Shown here: piece after piece, positions 9,228-17,732 of the stretch | How the letters are laid out: each line of letters starts with the position of its first letter | How positions within the stretch are numbered: the stretch's first letter is position 1 | NCBI GenBank assembly: GCA_963797255.1 | Contig: CAWCOV010000018.1 | Span: 89,029 to 153,028, forward strand | Source: JANXZS01 sp963797255 | GTDB lineage: Bacteria; Acidobacteriota; Terriglobia; Terriglobales; Acidobacteriaceae | Length of the DNA stretch: 64,000 nucleotides | Reading direction: 5' to 3' | The notes under the pieces: generated by a model | Database searches by the model: none | Seen by the model: the letters and a program-made list of their open reading frames with translations, nothing else | What the model was told of the DNA's origin: nothing | Program-made: the position numbers and the translations under genes

Positions 9228-9256
9228 GAAAAAGGGCCGGCAAGCGCCAGCCCTTC
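9228..9256 (-). terminator. Rho-independent terminator after htpX
   Basis: On the minus strand AAGGGCTGGC and GCCGGCCCTT form a 10-bp stem with one mismatch and a 4-base loop, followed by a T-rich stretch (CCCTTTTTCG). It begins 19 bases beyond the htpX stop. Confidence 0.75.
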
Positions 9257-9274
9257 TCGAATCCTCAATATCCC

Positions 9275-10144
9275 TTATCTCTCCGGACCGCCCTGGACCG
9301 AAGTCCTGCCAATCAGCCGCTCGATGCGCTTCGCAATCGGCGGATGCGTCGAGAACAGATTCGCGAACGTCGCTCCGCCCAGCATCGGCGCAACAATAAA
9401 CAAGTGGGCATTCGACGGAGAAGCCTGCATCGGCAGCCGCTTCGAATACACATCCAGCTTTTCCAGCGCGCTCGCCAGCGCATACGGATTCCCGGTAATA
9501 TGCGCGCCCGTAGCATCTGCTTCAAACTCGCGCGTGCGCGAAATCCAAAGCTGGATCAGCGTTGCCGCAATCGGTCCCAGAATCAGCATGAACAGCCCGC
9601 TCATTCCGCCGCCGCGATCGCGATCGTCCCTTCCACCGCCGCCGCCGAACAGCGCTGCGAAGTAGCCCATCTTCGAAAGCAGTGTGATGGCTCCCGCAAG
9701 CGACGCAACAATGGAGCTCGTCAGAATATCCCGATTGCGTACATGTCCAAGCTCGTGCGCCAGCACTCCTTCCAACTCATCATCGGTCAGCAGATTCAAA
9801 ATGCCCTGCGTCACCGCAACCGCCGCGTGCTGCGGATTGCGCCCCGTAGCGAACGCGTTGGGCGAGTCGCTCGGAATCACATAAATCTTCGGCATCGGCA
9901 GGCCCACGCGTTGCGTCATCCGCTCCACCACCTGGTAAACGCGTGGCAGCTCTTCCCGCGTCACCGGCTGCGCGCGATACATCGCAAGCGCCAGCTTGTC
10001 CGAGTAGAAGTAGCTGAAAGCGTTCATCGCAAGGGAGAAGGCAAACGCAAGAATCATGCCATTGCGGCCGCCATAGTGCGCGCCAATCAGCACCAGGATC
10101 ACCGTCATCAGCGTAAGCAGGAAAGCCGTCTTTAACCCGTTCAT
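9275..10144 (-). CDS. htpX: Membrane zinc metalloprotease HtpX
   Basis: M48 family protease of 289 aa from ATG 10144; the upstream ATG at 10171 adds nine residues that do not fit, and GGAAGGTGG precedes 10144. Two N-terminal membrane helices (about 7-22 and 28-46) are followed by the zinc motif HELGH at 130-134 with the downstream EFEADATGA that supplies the third ligand. Two further hydrophobic segments lie at about 150-200, with a Gly/Asp-rich insert GGGGGRDDRDRGGG between them. HtpX degrades misfolded membrane proteins on the cytosolic face. Single-gene unit with its own terminator. Confidence 0.95.
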   Translation of the reverse strand: MNGLKTAFLLTLMTVILVLIGAHYGGRNGMILAFAFSLAMNAFSYFYSDKLALAMYRAQPVTREELPRVYQVVERMTQRVGLPMPKIYVIPSDSPNAFATGRNPQHAAVAVTQGILNLLTDDELEGVLAHELGHVRNRDILTSSIVASLAGAITLLSKMGYFAALFGGGGGRDDRDRGGGMSGLFMLILGPIAATLIQLWISRTREFEADATGAHITGNPYALASALEKLDVYSKRLPMQASPSNAHLFIVAPMLGGATFANLFSTHPPIAKRIERLIGRTSVQGGPER

Positions 10145-10319
10145 TGTGATGCCACCTTCCGGGCAGTTCACTTCAGGTGTGAACGGGACCCTTTACAGGA
10201 TCCCGCCGTCACTCCGCATCTAGTTTACCGAACATAGCCCTTCACATCATTAGACGAGTGTGCACGCCGAAAGATGCGAACACAACTGCCCACTATCACC
10301 GCACGAACACTGCGTTGCC

Positions 10320-11654
10320 TTACTCGGCCTGCCGTGCCAGTGTGCGCCGCAAAACAGTCTCAAAGGCTGATTTCAGCTGCAGATACTCCGCATCGCTGAT
10401 TTTTCCTTCCAGCTTCTCCGTCTCAAGCGCAAACAATTCTTCCTTCAATACCGCCAGCATCGTAGCCGGTGCCGCCGCCGCTGGACTGGCAGTGTGGAAA
10501 GTAGCCGGAGGCGGTGGTGGAGCGCTTACAAAGTGCCCTGCCGGAACAGGCGCAGGAAGTGGAGCCGGCTTCCGCAGCAGAAATCCCGCTGCAATCGCCA
10601 GAATCACCGATAGTCCGCCCAGAATCCACCAGCGATACTTGTTGATCGGATCTTCTCCGCCAACCGGAACACCGAGGCCACCACCGGGACGAGTATCTCC
10701 GCCCGTTGCTGAAGGAGGCGCAACCGTTTCTCCCGGACCATCCGGGCTGCCACCACCGGCAGCGCCACCCTGTGCCGCATCCCCACCGCCTTGTGCGCCT
10801 TGCGCTTCACGCGGCATCGATCCCTTGCCGGAAACCGTGAACTCGATTGGCTGGTTCGGTGCAATGTTTCTCGCCACGTAAGTCTGCGAGGTCGGATCTT
10901 CGTTCACCGGCTGGAACTTCGAAGAAGCGCCGGGCACAAATGTCATCGCCTTCGGCAACATCACCGCGAGGTTCTCGGAACCAATCGCCATCTTCGGCGT
11001 GAACTTGTAACTGCCGGTGTACGGAACCGTGTAGCTCACCTGGAAACGCGTCTCACCTGGACGAACCGGAAAGGCAAATGCATAGTGCCCCGGTTCTCCC
11101 AATGGCACCGGGGACGATGCCACCGGCATGCCCGCGGGAGCCATCGCGGCGGAGCCTTCAATCTTTGCCCCAACCGGCAGATAGATTTCATAGGCATGTT
11201 CACTGAATTGTGTCCGTGGCGGTGTCGAATCGTTCTTCACGAAATAATTCTCAGTCACCCTCAGCCCGTTGTTGTCCGTTTCCATACGGATCACGTTGGC
11301 TTCCGTCGTGATGCCTTCCACCTTCTCCGCCACGTCGTACACATCAATCTCAACGGACTGCGTTCCTGGAGGGCAGTTCTTGAAGTAGGAGCCCTTCTGA
11401 TGTTCCACGCGGATAAGGTGCGGCCCCGCGTCAGGAACGGTGAACGTAAATTCGCCCTTGGCATCGGTCTTGGTGCGCCCGGACTCGGTCATGCCTCCGG
11501 CCAAATTCAGCAAAACGACAGTGTCGCCAACCGACGGCTTGCTCACCGTCTTGTTGGTTACCGTTCCACTCAGCGATGCGGCAAGCGATGAAAGCGGGCC
11601 GGCCAGAAGGAGTAAAAGTGCAATCTGTACGTACACAAGTCTTTGGGGCTTCAT
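10320..11654 (-). CDS. Exported membrane-anchored protein with carboxypeptidase regulatory-like domain
   Basis: Protein of 444 aa at the end of the cytochrome c maturation run. A signal peptide (to about residue 25) is followed by a beta-sandwich with LSGTVTNKTV and TDAKGEFTFTVPDAGPHLIRV, the carboxypeptidase regulatory-like fold. A long beta-rich middle, a Gly/Pro-rich linker and a single membrane helix (ILGGLSVILAIAAGFLL, about 345-362) follow. The cytosolic C-terminus contains EELFALETEKLEGKISDAEY, which resembles the N-terminal motif of CcmI and of the 88-aa protein encoded just upstream. The gap to that gene is about 70 bases. A role in cytochrome c assembly is inferred only from position and this tail. 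Confidence 0.75.
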   Translation of the reverse strand: MKPQRLVYVQIALLLLLAGPLSSLAASLSGTVTNKTVSKPSVGDTVVLLNLAGGMTESGRTKTDAKGEFTFTVPDAGPHLIRVEHQKGSYFKNCPPGTQSVEIDVYDVAEKVEGITTEANVIRMETDNNGLRVTENYFVKNDSTPPRTQFSEHAYEIYLPVGAKIEGSAAMAPAGMPVASSPVPLGEPGHYAFAFPVRPGETRFQVSYTVPYTGSYKFTPKMAIGSENLAVMLPKAMTFVPGASSKFQPVNEDPTSQTYVARNIAPNQPIEFTVSGKGSMPREAQGAQGGGDAAQGGAAGGGSPDGPGETVAPPSATGGDTRPGGGLGVPVGGEDPINKYRWWILGGLSVILAIAAGFLLRKPAPLPAPVPAGHFVSAPPPPPATFHTASPAAAAPATMLAVLKEELFALETEKLEGKISDAEYLQLKSAFETVLRRTLARQAE

Positions 11655-11726
11655 AGGTTCCGTTGATTCTAAATTGTTGTGGGGCTCGGGCGCGGACTTT
11701 AAGGAGCCGCCACTCGCCTGGAGTGG

Positions 11727-11993
11727 TTACACCTGGCGAAGCGTATCGATCTCAGCCAGCACCTCGGCCGCCTCGTTCTCCAGCGTCGCCCGTTGCGCCG
11801 CATAATCTTCTTCGGGATATTTGCCCGCTCGAAATTCGAAGTTCAGATCCTTGAGGTTTTCATACACAACTTCGCGGCGTTCTTCCAGAAAATCGAGGCG
11901 CGTCTTCTCCGTCTGCGCTTCTACATGGCGCTCCGGCCAAAAAACGTATGCGAAGATGGCGAGGAGCATAACTCCGCAGGCAATGGTGCTCAT
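11727..11993 (-). CDS. CcmI-like small membrane protein
   Basis: Protein of 88 aa: one N-terminal membrane helix (CGVMLLAIFAYVFWP) then a helical domain with LEERREVVYENLKDLNFEF, AGKYPEEDYAAQ and LENEAAEVLAEID. This matches the first part of CcmI, which presents apocytochrome c to the heme lyase, but lacks the long periplasmic TPR part. Its ATG overlaps the ccmH stop as ATGA (11990-11993), which points to translational coupling within the ccm operon. Confidence 0.75.
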   Translation of the reverse strand: MSTIACGVMLLAIFAYVFWPERHVEAQTEKTRLDFLEERREVVYENLKDLNFEFRAGKYPEEDYAAQRATLENEAAEVLAEIDTLRQV

Positions 11994-12493
11994 GAACGGG
12001 GATCTCCTTCAAACTCATCCGTCTCGTGCCGTATGCGATCGCGCATGCGGTCAAAGGCAGGAGTGTTCGGAACGTGCGGCATGTCCACTGTGCGAAGCTT
12101 CCACTTCCTCACCAGCAGCATCGTGCCCATAATGCCCAGCAACAGAACTGCAAACGGCATAATCCATGCGACGCGATTAAAGCCCTGCGCGCTCGGCGCG
12201 GCCAGAACGGTGGGGCCATACTTCTGCACAAACGACTGCAGGATCAAATTGTCGTTGTCGCCCTTGTCGATGCCCGCAATCAACTCATTGCGCATGCCCT
12301 CGGAAGCAGGGCAGCCAACGTGGTTGCACTCCAGCAGCACCTGGTTGCAGCCGCAACTGCAAATCATCTCGTGACCGAGTTTATTGAAACGCGAACCCGG
12401 ATCGGCGGCACCCATCGTGAAGATCACCACCACGGAAAGCAGTCCCGCCTGGATAATGCGCAGAATCGATTTTGAAACGCGCGGAACTTTCAT
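11990..12493 (-). CDS. ccmH: Cytochrome c maturation protein CcmH
   Basis: Protein of 167 aa from ATG 12493, whose start codon overlaps the ccmF stop as ATGA (12493-12495 region); the longer frame up to 12640 is out-of-frame ccmF sequence. A signal/anchor helix (residues 10-30) precedes the redox domain with CSCGC at 45-49 and LECNHVGCP, a Cys-rich variant of the CcmH/CycL/NrfF LRCxxC site used to reduce apocytochrome thiols before heme attachment. A C-terminal helix (FAVLLLGIMGTMLLV) and a soluble tail follow. The extra Cys pairs are typical of Acidobacteria versions as I recall them. Confidence 0.88.
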   Translation of the reverse strand: MKVPRVSKSILRIIQAGLLSVVVIFTMGAADPGSRFNKLGHEMICSCGCNQVLLECNHVGCPASEGMRNELIAGIDKGDNDNLILQSFVQKYGPTVLAAPSAQGFNRVAWIMPFAVLLLGIMGTMLLVRKWKLRTVDMPHVPNTPAFDRMRDRIRHETDEFEGDPRS

Positions 12494-14550
12494 CAGTCGC
12501 CGCCCTTCAACGCGGCTTCCGCCGGCACGGCGGCCATAGCTGCAACGCGATTCTTCTGTGACGCCAGTGCAGCCGTCATATTCGGTACCAGTGCAACTCC
12601 TGTACCGAACACCACAATGCCAACGCCGATCCATATCCACATAATCAGCGGATTCAGGAAGGCCTTAATAATCGGCAGACCGGTCTCCGGATTCTTTCCT
12701 TCATACACAAGATAGAGATCCCACAGCGGAGTCGAGTGGTTCGCGACCATCGTCTGTGTCTGCTGGCTCGATTGATAGAAGCGTTTTTCCGGAGCCAGTT
12801 GGAACTGCTTCTGGCCGCCGCGATAAACGTCGATCAGAGAGAACTCGGTGTCATAGTTCGCGCTGGTCTCCTGCGTAAAGCTTTGGCACACCAGGTGGTA
12901 GGGACCGAGATCCATGCTCTGCCCAAAGCCCAGTTCCTTTTCGACGTTGCGGTTGAAAGCCGAACCGGCAAGCCCGACAAACATCACCACAATGCCGAAG
13001 TGAACGATGTATCCACCGTAGCGGCGTGTATTGCGGCGCGTAAGCTGCACCATCGCAGCGAAGATGTTCTGCCCGCTGTGCCGCTGAATCACCTTTGCGC
13101 CACGAACAAACTCAGCCGCGATGGCAGTCGTAACCAACGCCGAAAGCGACAGGCAGACAAGCGCGTAAAAGGAACCTTGATCTTCCCAGAAGTGAACCCC
13201 GCCGGCGGTGAGAGCGACTGCAGTTACTCCTCCCACAATCGTCGGCCACACAAGATTCTTGCGAATGCTCTTGAACGAGGAACTGCGCCACGCGAGTAGC
13301 GGACCAATGCCAGTCAGGAAAAGCAGGAACAGTCCAATCGGCACCGCGACACGATTGTAGAAAGGCGCGCCAACTGTAACCTTGCTGCCTTGCACGTATT
13401 CCGAAATCACCGGGAACAGCGTGCCCCAAAGAACTGTGAAGCAGGCCGCGAGCAAAACGAGATTGTTGAACAGGAAACTGGATTCGCGCGAGACCAGCGA
13501 CTCAAGCTTGTGCTCCGTTTTCAAGTGGTCACGCTGCAACACAAAGGTAAACATGCAAACAACGAGCGTCAGCACCAGGAAGCCGACAAACCAGTTTCCA
13601 ATGGAAGACTGCGCAAACGCGTGAACCGAACTCACAATTCCGGAGCGAGTGAGCAGCGTTCCCAAAATCGAAAGCAGGAAGGTGGAGAAGATCAGCCACA
13701 CATTCCAGTTCTTCATCATGCCGCGCTTTTCCTGCATCATCACCGAATGCAAAAACGCGGTGCCCGTCAGCCACGGCATCAGCGAAGCATTCTCAACCGG
13801 ATCCCATCCCCAGTAACCGCCCCATCCAAGCACGGCGTAGGCCCAGTGCATTCCCAGCACAATACCAGTGGTCAGGAAGACCCATGTCACCATCGTCCAG
13901 CGCCGCGTAATGTGAATCCACTTCTCGCCCGGGTACCGCATCATCAATGCGCCCAATGCAAACGCAAACGGTACGCTGAAGCCCACATAGCCGAGATAAA
14001 GCATCGGTGGGTGGATCACCATTTCTGGATATTGCAGCAGGGGATTGAGACCAAAACCGTCCGCCGGGATCTCTCCCGCGACCAGCGCAAAGGGCAGCGC
14101 CGCAAAGTTAAGCAGCAAAAGGAAAAAGAGCTGAATCGCGGCGAGAATGGTTGACGCATAAGCCGTCAGCCGTACGTCCACTTTGTGGCGAAGCCGTAAA
14201 ACGAATCCATACGCCGCCAGCAACCAAGCCCACAGCAGCAGGGAACCTTCCTGCCCCGACCAGAGAGCCGCAAACTTGTACGGCCCCGGAAGCGCCTTGT
14301 TCGAGTGGTGCAGGATGTAGGCAATCGAGAAGTCGTCGGTAAAAACCGAATAAAGCAGTGCAGCAGCGGCTGCACTGACGGCAAAAAAGCTGCCGATGCC
14401 GGCACGCCGGGCTGTCTCTGCCAACCTCTCGGGGGAAATACGCCCCGATTTGCCGGTGGAAAGTTGTCGTAGGGCGATCGCGCCCGCGACAAGGTTGTAG
14501 GCGCAGAGCACCAGAGCGAGCAGAAGAGCGAAACTGCCGAATGTCGCCAT
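12493..14550 (-). CDS. ccmF: Cytochrome c heme lyase CcmF
   Basis: Polytopic membrane protein of 685 aa, close to the usual 640-680. The heme-handling WWD motif is present as GWGGYWGWDPVENASLMPWL, preceded by GMHWAYAVLGW; conserved stretches FAALWSGQEGSLLLW and HPPMLYLGYVGF are also visible. CcmF, with CcmH and CcmI, forms the ligase that attaches heme to CxxCH motifs in the periplasm; the cytochrome c-fused dehydrogenase at 50671-52455 is one possible client in this window. First gene of the four-gene minus-strand run; no ccmA-E genes are in the window. Confidence 0.94.
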   Translation of the reverse strand: MATFGSFALLLALVLCAYNLVAGAIALRQLSTGKSGRISPERLAETARRAGIGSFFAVSAAAAALLYSVFTDDFSIAYILHHSNKALPGPYKFAALWSGQEGSLLLWAWLLAAYGFVLRLRHKVDVRLTAYASTILAAIQLFFLLLLNFAALPFALVAGEIPADGFGLNPLLQYPEMVIHPPMLYLGYVGFSVPFAFALGALMMRYPGEKWIHITRRWTMVTWVFLTTGIVLGMHWAYAVLGWGGYWGWDPVENASLMPWLTGTAFLHSVMMQEKRGMMKNWNVWLIFSTFLLSILGTLLTRSGIVSSVHAFAQSSIGNWFVGFLVLTLVVCMFTFVLQRDHLKTEHKLESLVSRESSFLFNNLVLLAACFTVLWGTLFPVISEYVQGSKVTVGAPFYNRVAVPIGLFLLFLTGIGPLLAWRSSSFKSIRKNLVWPTIVGGVTAVALTAGGVHFWEDQGSFYALVCLSLSALVTTAIAAEFVRGAKVIQRHSGQNIFAAMVQLTRRNTRRYGGYIVHFGIVVMFVGLAGSAFNRNVEKELGFGQSMDLGPYHLVCQSFTQETSANYDTEFSLIDVYRGGQKQFQLAPEKRFYQSSQQTQTMVANHSTPLWDLYLVYEGKNPETGLPIIKAFLNPLIMWIWIGVGIVVFGTGVALVPNMTAALASQKNRVAAMAAVPAEAALKGGD

Positions 14551-14706
14551 AGGAACCTGATTGATTGTCGCACCTCAGGGTGGGTGCGGCAAAGTGATCC
14601 ATATCACAGTGCAAAAACGACCAAAGCTCGCTATATTTGCGTGCTAAACGCACGTTTTCAGCACATATTCAAACCGCTTGAAGCCCCGTAAAACGTGGGT
14701 CAGGAC

Positions 14707-15282
14707 TCAGGTAACGGCCTTTTTCTGCGGTTCCGGAAGCTGCCAAATCCGCGACATCAAAAAACTAACCGCCAGCCCCATGAGGCACCCCAGCAGCACT
14801 TCCGCGACCTTGTGCAGCCCGTGTTCAATGCCCGTAAGCTTCGAATTATGCGTGATTCCAGAGGCGATAACGATAGCCGCCGTAATCGGCGCCTGCCGCC
14901 ACATCGTGGTGATTTTAACCAGGTAAGTTGAAATTAAAACCGTAACCGCAAGCGCCAGCGGCAGCTTCCAATCGCGGTGTCCTCCCAATATCAGGAAGAA
15001 CAAACCAACGCCGCAACCCACCAGAACATTGATAATGCGAGCCTTGAACATCCTCGCCGCTTCTTTCACTTGCGGGTCTGAAGCGGCGATCATCGACGCG
15101 ATCGCCCACACCGGGTTGGTGTCGGCGATGTCCTTTAGCAGAAACCACAGCAGCGCCGACCCGATAAATACATTCACGGCGAAACGAATTCCAGTGATGT
15201 CGCTGGGAACGAAGCGGGATAATTTCACGATAGTCCCCGCCTCGTTTTCCGGGTAACGCCTACTCATGACTTTGCGGCTCAT
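14707..15282 (-). CDS. FUSC-like integral membrane protein
   Basis: Protein of 191 aa with four to five hydrophobic helices: GIRFAVNVFIGSALLWFLL, NVLVGCGVGLFFLILGG, LPLALAVTVLISTYLV, AEVLLGCLMGLAVSFL. The pattern RIINVLVGCGVGL and LLGCLMGL resembles the fusaric acid/aromatic acid exporter (FUSC) N-domain. Its start overlaps the end of the CYTH-like gene by 23 bases (or 8 bases if ATG 15267 is used; AAGAGGAA just before 15282 favours the first), so the two are probably co-translated. Transport role inferred only. Confidence 0.7.
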   Translation of the reverse strand: MSRKVMSRRYPENEAGTIVKLSRFVPSDITGIRFAVNVFIGSALLWFLLKDIADTNPVWAIASMIAASDPQVKEAARMFKARIINVLVGCGVGLFFLILGGHRDWKLPLALAVTVLISTYLVKITTMWRQAPITAAIVIASGITHNSKLTGIEHGLHKVAEVLLGCLMGLAVSFLMSRIWQLPEPQKKAVT

Positions 15283-16270
15283 TTCCTCTTAAACGATAGA
15301 CCATGCCCGTCTTGGTGACGCCGAGTGCAAGCCAATCTTTTACTATGAGTTGCAGCGTAATGTAAAACTGGGCCACGAGCTTTTTCTGCTTCTCGGCGAT
15401 GAGCGTCTTGTCAGAGAATTTGAGTTGGAATGCGAACTCACCGACGAGCGATTTGTGCTCTCCGCGCGTACGCCAGAGACCGATATCGCATTTAGCAACC
15501 ATGCCTCGACCGAAGTCCAGTTGTCCTAATGGAAGCAGTACCTCTTCCACGATGCCTTCATTGACCAGGGTGATTTTCTCGTCGTCAGACCTCTTAAGCG
15601 CTGAAAGCGCAGGGAAAACCCTCACGAGTGTGGACATGGAAGTCTTATCCGACTCGTGCATCTGGCTCACGCCAAACTGGCAGTTGTGGGAGTACAGAAT
15701 GCGGAAGCCGCCGATCTCATCCTTCAGCGGAAGTACTTCCGCTTTGAACTTGATCTGAAAGGTGCCTGCGATCTTCGGCCGGACATCGAAGCCGGCAGCC
15801 ATCACTTCGTCGGGATGGCGGAACTTAAACACAACTTCCGGATCGCCAACAGGGAAACCATCAACGTAAGAGACGCGTCGCCGCAGAATGAAGGCGTTGT
15901 TATAGAAGCGGAAATCGGGCGTGTCGCCAAAGATGATTTCGCGGATCTCTGGCCGTTGCTGGGCCTTGGCATCCTCAATGAAGCCCACACCCGTCTTCTT
16001 TGCCGCCTGCTGCACAAGCTTGCCAAAGTCGCGGAAGCTTTGCACGGAGGTAAAACGATCCGGTTTCAGGATGAGCTTGGCTTCGAGATATTGAATACGA
16101 TCGAGAGGGGTTCCATCGGCGTACGCCGCGCTCGCGACGGCTGGGTGAGCGGGGGGAGGCTCCGGCTGCTTTAGGGCCTTAGAGCCTTTCTTAGCACCCT
16201 TCTTCTTTTTGAGGTCCTTATCTTTGCCGTTTTTGTTCTTCTTTGATTTGTCTTTCTTCTTATCTGCCAT
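15260..16270 (-). CDS. CYTH-like protein with Lys-rich N-terminus
   Basis: Protein of 336 aa. Residues 1-37 are almost only Lys, Asp, Gly and Asn, an unusual basic tail. The rest looks like a triphosphate tunnel fold: EAKLILK at the start of the domain (the usual ExExK is modified), FILRRR and VVFKFRHPD (paired basic strands), KFKAEV, and acidic GEFAFQLKFSD near the end. CYTH enzymes hydrolyse or transfer triphosphates; the closest subgroup is not clear to me, so this is an inference from pattern. It overlaps the FUSC-like gene downstream. The tail could bind nucleic acid or polyphosphate. Confidence 0.5.
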   Translation of the reverse strand: MADKKKDKSKKNKNGKDKDLKKKKGAKKGSKALKQPEPPPAHPAVASAAYADGTPLDRIQYLEAKLILKPDRFTSVQSFRDFGKLVQQAAKKTGVGFIEDAKAQQRPEIREIIFGDTPDFRFYNNAFILRRRVSYVDGFPVGDPEVVFKFRHPDEVMAAGFDVRPKIAGTFQIKFKAEVLPLKDEIGGFRILYSHNCQFGVSQMHESDKTSMSTLVRVFPALSALKRSDDEKITLVNEGIVEEVLLPLGQLDFGRGMVAKCDIGLWRTRGEHKSLVGEFAFQLKFSDKTLIAEKQKKLVAQFYITLQLIVKDWLALGVTKTGMVYRLRGNEPQSHE

Positions 16271-16314
16271 CGAAAATTCTCCCGTTCTCGTGCGCAGAAG
16301 AGTCGCTCTTCCTT

Positions 16315-16338
16315 ATCCCGGCTTTGCTATGCCGGGAT
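16315..16338. terminator. Hairpin in the 16271-16501 gap
   Basis: Perfect 8-bp stem ATCCCGGC / GCCGGGAT with an 8-base loop. It lies between the DinB gene (ends 16502, minus) and the CYTH-like gene (starts 16270, minus), so it is 163 bases past the DinB stop. Terminator role is tentative. Confidence 0.4.
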
Positions 16339-16501
16339 CACTTCTGAGCATGGGTAGGGATAAAGGAATGCGCAGTCACCCCGAGCCCTTCTTTCACGTC
16401 TAGTGAGCGTACGCGCTGGATAGGGAAGTCACAACTAGGAGTTTTGCTAGAAAAAAACCAGAGATTCACGAACGGGCATTGTTCGCGATACGTTGGCTGC
16501 G

Positions 16502-16996
16502 TTACCTCGTGCCCCACTCCCACATGCCGAAATTCGTCTGCTTCGAGATGGGGTAGCCGGCGAATCGAGCCAATAGACTAGCTTGTCCGCGATGGTGCGC
16601 TTCGTGCGCTACAAGGTATCCAACAAAGGCGTAGACGTCGGGCTTGAAATTCTTGATCCGGCTGTCACCTTCAACGGAATTCCGGACAAGAATCTCGAGG
16701 GCAGCAGCGCTTTCTTCCAGCGCCTTGCGTGCCTTCTCGATGGTGACTGTTTCTTTGTCAATCGCTGCCGGGAGCCCGGGATGCCCATTGGCCTTCAGCC
16801 ACATGAGCCGAACACTGTGGATGTGGGCAAACACAGCCGCGATGTCCCGCCCCTTCGCGCCTGGAGGTGCAATCCGCCACGCCGCCGGATCAAGGTTGTC
16901 CAAAAGATAAAGAGTGATTCGACTATTAATGCCAAGGCTGCGAAGCAGGCTCTGCGCTGGAGAGAGCGGGTCGGGCGTGGATGGAGTAGAAGACAT
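16502..16996 (-). CDS. DinB family protein
   Basis: Four-helix-bundle protein of 164 aa in the DinB/YfiT metal-dependent superfamily. The likely metal triad is the His of VFAHIHS and the two His of HEAHHRGQ, in the expected order and spacing. Family members act as thiol S-transferases (bacillithiol or mycothiol) or remain uncharacterised; the substrate here cannot be told. The C-terminus ends MWEWGTR. Single gene. Confidence 0.85.
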   Translation of the reverse strand: MSSTPSTPDPLSPAQSLLRSLGINSRITLYLLDNLDPAAWRIAPPGAKGRDIAAVFAHIHSVRLMWLKANGHPGLPAAIDKETVTIEKARKALEESAAALEILVRNSVEGDSRIKNFKPDVYAFVGYLVAHEAHHRGQASLLARFAGYPISKQTNFGMWEWGTR

Positions 16997-17176
16997 AGAT
17001 AGTTCCGCGGAGGTTTAACGATAGCGCAAATTTGCATACGGAAGGTTAATACTGAAGACCAACCATCCGTGTCATTTCGGCTTACGTGGGAAACGGTGCA
17101 GGATCTGGAGGAAAGAGATCAGGTAGAAACAAAAACGGGAGTGCATTTAAGGTAATGTCATCACGGCCGACAACGC

Positions 17177-17569
17177 TTACGCTATACGGCCCATGGGCTC
17201 ATCGAGCATTTGCCTCGTGAGGCTGATCAGTGCATCCGGGGGAAAGGGCTTGCTTCTGAAAACAACATTCAGACCTCGATAGTCATCTTCGAGATTCGGT
17301 AGACCGCTTAGAACAAGAATCGGTACCGTCGGCAGGATGGCGCGCACCTTCCGAACCAAATCGACGCCATTCATGCCGGGCATAAGATGGTCGGTAATGA
17401 CTAATCCCAGCATGTCAAACATCTGCGGGTCTTCCAGCAGGGCGAGGGCGCTTGAGCCATCAGAAGCCACGACTATCTTCTGGCCGGAGCGCTCCAGAAT
17501 GGCTGTGCGGGTGGAGGCTTGAATTGCATTATCGTCCACGAGGAGGGTGACAGCGTTAGAAGAATGCAT
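17177..17569 (-). CDS. Single-domain response regulator
   Basis: Receiver domain of 130 aa with D12-D13, phospho-acceptor D60 in VITDHLMPGMNG, S88 and K107 in SKPF, so all signalling residues are present. No output domain and no histidine kinase nearby. It differs from the receiver at 3936-4376 and is not a recent copy. Followed by a 140-base gap before the sugar porter gene at its upstream side. Confidence 0.87.
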   Translation of the reverse strand: MHSSNAVTLLVDDNAIQASTRTAILERSGQKIVVASDGSSALALLEDPQMFDMLGLVITDHLMPGMNGVDLVRKVRAILPTVPILVLSGLPNLEDDYRGLNVVFRSKPFPPDALISLTRQMLDEPMGRIA

Positions 17570-17732
17570 TTCGGCCAGAGAACCTCGAATTCAACAGATG
17601 CAACCCGCGCGTAAGCGGTTGCACTCAACTAGAGACAATCAATGAAGTGATACATAAAAAGCAACCAAAAAGTGGGATGGCGTCCAAAAAATAAAATCGA
17701 GCGCAAACGCTTTACTCGTGGCCAAGACCGCG

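Noticed and set aside
12493..12640. Longer N-terminus for ccmH
   Set aside because: It would be coded inside ccmF in another frame; the ATGA overlap start fits better.
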